Shown in pieces: positions 60,591 through 64,000 of a stretch of DNA of 64,000 nt. Under the pieces are notes generated by a model. That model worked only from the letters and a program-made list of their open reading frames with translations. It did not search any database and was not told the DNA's origin. This DNA is from Streptomyces sp. TLI_146. GTDB lineage: Bacteria; Actinomycetota; Actinomycetes; Streptomycetales; Streptomycetaceae. The DNA is taken from assembly GCF_002846415.1 (NCBI RefSeq), contig NZ_PJMX01000001.1, forward strand, positions 7,626,001-7,690,000. The letters are read 5' to 3'. The translations under genes and the position numbers were made by a program. The first letter of the stretch is position 1. Each line of letters opens with the position of its first letter.

Positions 60591-61700
60591 TCAGTTCACG
60601 TTGACGGCGCTCCAGGCCGCCGCCACCGCCGCGTACTCGGCGCCGGTCGCCCCGTACAGATCGCGGGCGGCGGCGAGTGTGGCGGTGCGGGCGGCACGGT
60701 AGTTGGCGTTGGAGGTCAGGTACTGGGTCAGGGCGCGGTACCAGACCGCCGCCGCCTTGGTGCGGCCGATGCCGAGGAGCTTGGCGCCGTTGACGGTCGG
60801 GCTGTCGTACGAGATCCCGTTGATCACCCGGGGGCCGCTGCCCTCCGCGAGCAGGAAGAAGAAGTGGTTGGCCACACCGGAGCCGTAGTGCGGGTCCAGG
60901 GTGGGCAGCGACGGTGACCAGTAGTCCGGCGAGACGCCGTCCCGGGAGGGGCGGTCCAGGTAGCGCAGGGGTGTGCCGTTGCCGTTGAAGTCGGGCTTCT
61001 CACCGATGAAGTAGTCCGGCACATCGGCCGGGATGTCGGCGTGGAACTCGACCATGGTGGCGAAGATGTCCGAAGTGGCCTCGTTGAGGGCGCCGGGTTC
61101 GCCGCTGTAGCCGAGCCCCGCGGTGGCCGAGGTGAGGCCGTGCGTGATCTCGTGGGCGCCGATGTCGAGAGCGGTGAGCGGGTGTGCGTTGCCCGGCCCG
61201 TCACCGTAGTTGATGCACCCGCATGTGTCGCTCCAGAAGACGTTGGGGTAGTTGGAGCCGTAGTGCACGACGCTGCGCACCCCTTTGCCGTCGTTGCGTA
61301 CACCCAGGCGGTTGAACGACGACTTGTAGTAGTCCCACACCGATGCCGCCGCGAACTGGGCGTCCACCCCCACGGACTGGAGGTTGGTCGGCAGCCCGTT
61401 GCCCCACACGTTGTCGGCATCGGTGAGGATGGCGTGGGTCTGTCCGTCGACGGTGTCGGTCTTGCCCCGGGTCGGGTCCTGGAGCAGGTACGACGTGGCC
61501 GTTCTGGTGGTCGTCAGCGCCACCTTGCCGTCGTGGACCCCGGTGCCGGTGCCCGGCGCGGGCGAGTCGGCGGCGGCCGGTGGGGCGCCGGTCAGGCCGG
61601 CGACTGCGGCCGACACGGCGAGTACGGCCGCCGCGAGCGCGGCCCGGCCGCGTCGGGTGGTGTGCGTGCGTCCGGCGCTGCGGTTTCCCTGTCGGTGCAT
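60591..61700 (-). CDS. Secreted M4 metallopeptidase lacking the prodomain
   Basis: A 369-aa thermolysin-family zinc protease. The zinc motif HEITH gives His183, Glu184 and His187, and the third ligand is Glu207 in ALNEATSD. After a signal (about 1-45), the chain goes almost directly into the catalytic domain (from GKVALTTTRTATSYLLQD). The FTP/PepSY prodomain of 190-200 residues that normally assists folding is missing. The ATG at 61700 has GGGGCGGA upstream. It lies next to a full-length paralogue on the same strand. Confidence 0.9.
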   Translation of the reverse strand: MHRQGNRSAGRTHTTRRGRAALAAAVLAVSAAVAGLTGAPPAAADSPAPGTGTGVHDGKVALTTTRTATSYLLQDPTRGKTDTVDGQTHAILTDADNVWGNGLPTNLQSVGVDAQFAAASVWDYYKSSFNRLGVRNDGKGVRSVVHYGSNYPNVFWSDTCGCINYGDGPGNAHPLTALDIGAHEITHGLTSATAGLGYSGEPGALNEATSDIFATMVEFHADIPADVPDYFIGEKPDFNGNGTPLRYLDRPSRDGVSPDYWSPSLPTLDPHYGSGVANHFFFLLAEGSGPRVINGISYDSPTVNGAKLLGIGRTKAAAVWYRALTQYLTSNANYRAARTATLAAARDLYGATGAEYAAVAAAWSAVNVN

Positions 61701-61873
61701 CTGCTGTCCGCCCCTCGGTCGGCGACGCGGGCGCGGTGGCGCCTCGCTCTCGGGGCGCCGGGTGGGCGCCGCGTCGCAGCATGGGGGAGCGGCGCCCCGC
61801 TTGGCAGGATCCCGTCAAGAAAATGGCTCGGCTTCGCCGCTGGGACGACGGGATCCGGTCATCGAACGGCGAA

Positions 61874-61902
61874 GGCGCCCCCGCGGGTTCCGCGGGGGCG
61901 CC
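61874..61902 (-). terminator. Strong hairpin after the large M4 protease gene
   Basis: GGCGCCCCCGCGG and CCGCGGGGGCGCC form a perfect 13-bp stem around GTT, 21 bases past the stop at 61924. No T-run follows. Confidence 0.8.
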
Positions 61903-61923
61903 TCCTGGGAACTGTGTCGCGTG

Positions 61924-63732
61924 TCAGTGCTTCGGCGTGTTGGCCGCGGTGACGTTGACGGCGGCCCAGGCCTTGTCGACCGTCTTGTACTCGACGCTGC
62001 TCGCGCCGTACAGGTCGGTCGCCGCCTTCAGCGTCGCCGTGCGGGCGTCGTGGAAGTCGGTGGTGGAGACCATGTAGCGGGACAGGGCGCGGTAGAAGAT
62101 CTGCGTCGCCTTGTCCCGGCCGATGCCGGTCACGGTCGAGCCGTCGTACGTCGGCGAGTCGTAGTCGACGCCGCCGATCGTCTTCTTGCCGCTGCCCTCG
62201 GCGAGCAGGTAGTACGCGTGCGAGGAGACACCGGAACCGGCGTGCACCTCGGTGTCGTACGACGCGGGCGACCAGTAGTCGACCGTGCCCTCAAGAGTGT
62301 CGAGCGACGGCTTGTCCAGACGGCGCAGGAACGTCTGGGCCAGGCCCAGCTTCTCGCCCATCAGGTAGTTCGGCGGGTTGTTCGGGTTGTTGGTCTGGAA
62401 CTCGACCGCGGTGCCGAAGATGTCCGCCAGCGACTCGTTGAGCGAGCCCGCCTCACCGAACTGGTTGTCGTTCGCGTCGACCCGGGTCGGCTGGAGGTTG
62501 GCCGTGGCGTCGACGACGCCGTGGCTCAGCTCGTGGCCCGTGACGTCGAGCACGACCAGCGGCTTGGTGAAGGTCTGGCCGTCACCGTCGCCGTAGAGCA
62601 TGCAGCCGCAGTCCGAGTACCAGAAGGCGTTGCCGACGTTGGTGCCGAAGTGCACCATCGCGCGGGCGCCGACGCCGTCGTTCTTGATGCCGTTGCGGCC
62701 CAGCACCTTCTTGTAGAAGTCGAGGGTGCTGGCGACGCCGAACTGGGCGTCCACGGCGGCCGTCTGACGGCTACTCAGGGCGCTGTTGCCCCAGGTGTTG
62801 TTGGTGCTGGTGAACGGCTTGCCCTGGGAGAACTGCACCACCTCGCGGCCGCCCGCGTCGCGCGTCTCGGTGTTGCCGCGCGAGGCGTCCTTGAGCAGGT
62901 ACGAGCTGGAGCCGGTCTTCAGCGTGTTCAGCGGGACCTTGCCGACGAACAGCGAGTTGCCGCTGCCGAGCGAGGGGATGCCCGCGGTCTTCGGCGGGTT
63001 GAACGGCCGGGCCGGGGACGCCGTGGCGGCCGCACCGGAGGAGGCGGTCGCACCGGTCAGGGGCGCGACCTTCTCGCCGCGCTGGCGCAGCTTCGCCTTC
63101 AGCTGCGGCGAGACGAACTGGTCGTTGACCGGGGCGTTGCTGAGCACGGCACCGGTGGCGGCGTCGACGACGACCGTGCGGGCGCCGCCCGCCTCGGTGG
63201 TCTTGCTGCCGGTGACCTTGATCTGGTACGCGAGCGCCGTGCGGCCGGCGCGCGCGTCGACGACCAGCTCGGCCGAGCCGGCGTCGCCCTTCGCCACCGA
63301 GGCCGCCTTCGCCTTGGCCTGCTCGGCCGTCAGCTTCGGGGCCTTGGCGGCGACGGCGACCTGCTTGCGGGTGGCCCGGGTCACGTCCAGGTACGCGGAC
63401 TTGGCGTCGAGGTGGACGACCAGGTCGCCGCCGAGGACCGGCAGGCCCTTGTGGGCGCGGACGAACCGGACGTGCTGCTTGCCGTCCGGGTCGATCAGGG
63501 TGTCGGTGGCCGTCAGGGTGTCGTCCTTGGAGACACCGGTGGCGGCCGCGTGCGCGAAGGCGGCGGCGCGCGCCGCGTCCACGGCCGACTGCGCGGACTT
63601 GACGGAGGCGACGGAGGAAGTCCCGGTGGTGGCGGAGGTCGCGACGGCGGTGCCCACGCCCCCTGCCGTGATGGTCGCGGCCGTGGTGACGGCCAGGGCG
63701 ATCGCCAGTCTGCGTATGTGGGGTGTACGCAC
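61924..63732 (-). CDS. Secreted M4 (thermolysin-type) metallopeptidase with full prodomain
   Basis: A 602-aa neutral metalloprotease. A Sec signal (about 1-32) is followed by an FTP-type segment (60-120), a PepSY-like segment (130-205), a linker, and the catalytic domain from about 260. The zinc motif HELSH is at His400, Glu401 and His404, with the third ligand in the following SLNES motif. The prodomain should fold the enzyme and then be removed. AAGGA lies 9 bases before the GTG at 63732. Its shorter paralogue lies downstream. Confidence 0.9.
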   Translation of the reverse strand: MRTPHIRRLAIALAVTTAATITAGGVGTAVATSATTGTSSVASVKSAQSAVDAARAAAFAHAAATGVSKDDTLTATDTLIDPDGKQHVRFVRAHKGLPVLGGDLVVHLDAKSAYLDVTRATRKQVAVAAKAPKLTAEQAKAKAASVAKGDAGSAELVVDARAGRTALAYQIKVTGSKTTEAGGARTVVVDAATGAVLSNAPVNDQFVSPQLKAKLRQRGEKVAPLTGATASSGAAATASPARPFNPPKTAGIPSLGSGNSLFVGKVPLNTLKTGSSSYLLKDASRGNTETRDAGGREVVQFSQGKPFTSTNNTWGNSALSSRQTAAVDAQFGVASTLDFYKKVLGRNGIKNDGVGARAMVHFGTNVGNAFWYSDCGCMLYGDGDGQTFTKPLVVLDVTGHELSHGVVDATANLQPTRVDANDNQFGEAGSLNESLADIFGTAVEFQTNNPNNPPNYLMGEKLGLAQTFLRRLDKPSLDTLEGTVDYWSPASYDTEVHAGSGVSSHAYYLLAEGSGKKTIGGVDYDSPTYDGSTVTGIGRDKATQIFYRALSRYMVSTTDFHDARTATLKAATDLYGASSVEYKTVDKAWAAVNVTAANTPKH

Positions 63733-63843
63733 TATGGAGGGTCCTTATGTGTTGCGGGGGCGGCCGGCTACAACCGCCCGTACGCACGGTGCCCTTGAGC
63801 ACCGCGGGGACTGTGTGGCCCCGAGCGAACCCTGCTACGCCTG

Positions 63844-63855
63844 ACATGTGCATGT
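63844..63855. promoter_or_regulatory. Inverted repeat upstream of the M4 protease
   Basis: ACATG and CATGT flank a 2-base gap in a promoter-like, AT-richer stretch about 110 bases before the protease start. An operator role is possible. The rest of 63733-64000 holds no gene I can support. Confidence 0.4.
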
Positions 63856-64000
63856 AAAGGTGTTTGTTCGGCTTGTGTGCCTTTGGAACTCAGATTTAAC
63901 AATCGTCCCCACCCGACCGAACGGAGGGCGACGGACTGTGTGTTCTCTGTGTTCCTTCTGTGTGCCACTGGTCCAGATGCGCGCACGGCGAGGTTGGTTG

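Noticed and set aside
61384..63798. Plus-strand open frame of about 800 codons opposite the M4 proteases
   Set aside because: Antisense shadow with Val/Gly/Arg bias; the HELSH/HEITH genes are on the other strand.

Overview
The window looks like a chromosomal stretch from a Streptomyces (or close relative). The DNA is very GC-rich with strong third-position GC. Many genes start with GTG or TTG. Several lineage markers are present: a conservon (cvnA-B-C-D), an SsgA-like sporulation protein carrying a TTA codon, a chitinase behind a DasR-type box, a two-domain neocarzinostatin-fold protein, and many Sec/Tat-exported hydrolases. No rRNA, tRNA, CRISPR array or intact mobile element was seen.

Layout. 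0-5 kb: an NCS1 nucleobase permease facing a three-gene export-type operon (WXG-like small protein, DUF1023 hydrolase, lipoprotein), then an AraC-family remnant and a small membrane protein. 5-14.7 kb (all minus strand): a 1467-aa secreted NocE/golvesin-like protein, a ricin-type lectin, an ExaC-type aldehyde dehydrogenase with its GAF-type regulator, and a Tat-exported amidase. 14.7-28 kb: a proline-rich membrane protein, a SWIM/SNF2 helicase pair, a fatty acid desaturase, TrmO, a 961-aa HEAT-like protein, hypotheticals, and a divergent PadR/hydrolase pair around a clear operator. 28-36 kb: a methyltransferase, an MHYT sensor and the conservon, which has a second roadblock gene and an HTH-like protein behind it. 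36-43 kb: a GT-C-like membrane protein, a galactose oxidase with every copper-radical residue present, and an SDR-MFS operon. 43-48 kb: TetR with a DHA2 efflux pump, an ECF41 sigma factor next to a frameshifted epimerase, and a serine beta-lactamase-like protein. 48-64 kb: a secretome block with PI-PLC, the neocarzinostatin-like protein, a secreted propeller-like protein, a GntR regulator, GH18 chitinase, the SsgA-like protein, two convergent secreted proteins sharing an operator-like repeat, a double GNAT, a sugar-porter MFS and two M4 metalloproteases.

How it works together. Much of the window serves extracellular degradation and cell-surface biology (chitin, galactose-type sugars, phosphoinositides, proteins, peptidoglycan). 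Control appears to be local: nearly every regulator sits beside its likely target with a palindrome between them. The most distinctive items are the matched TGACAG/CTGTCA repeats in front of two convergent secreted genes, the ECF41 locus with its broken partner gene, the TTA-containing SsgA-like gene with a cysteine-rich tail, the intact bacterial galactose oxidase, and a prodomain-less M4 protease beside a full-length paralogue. No wholly new defence or mobile system was convincingly visible.
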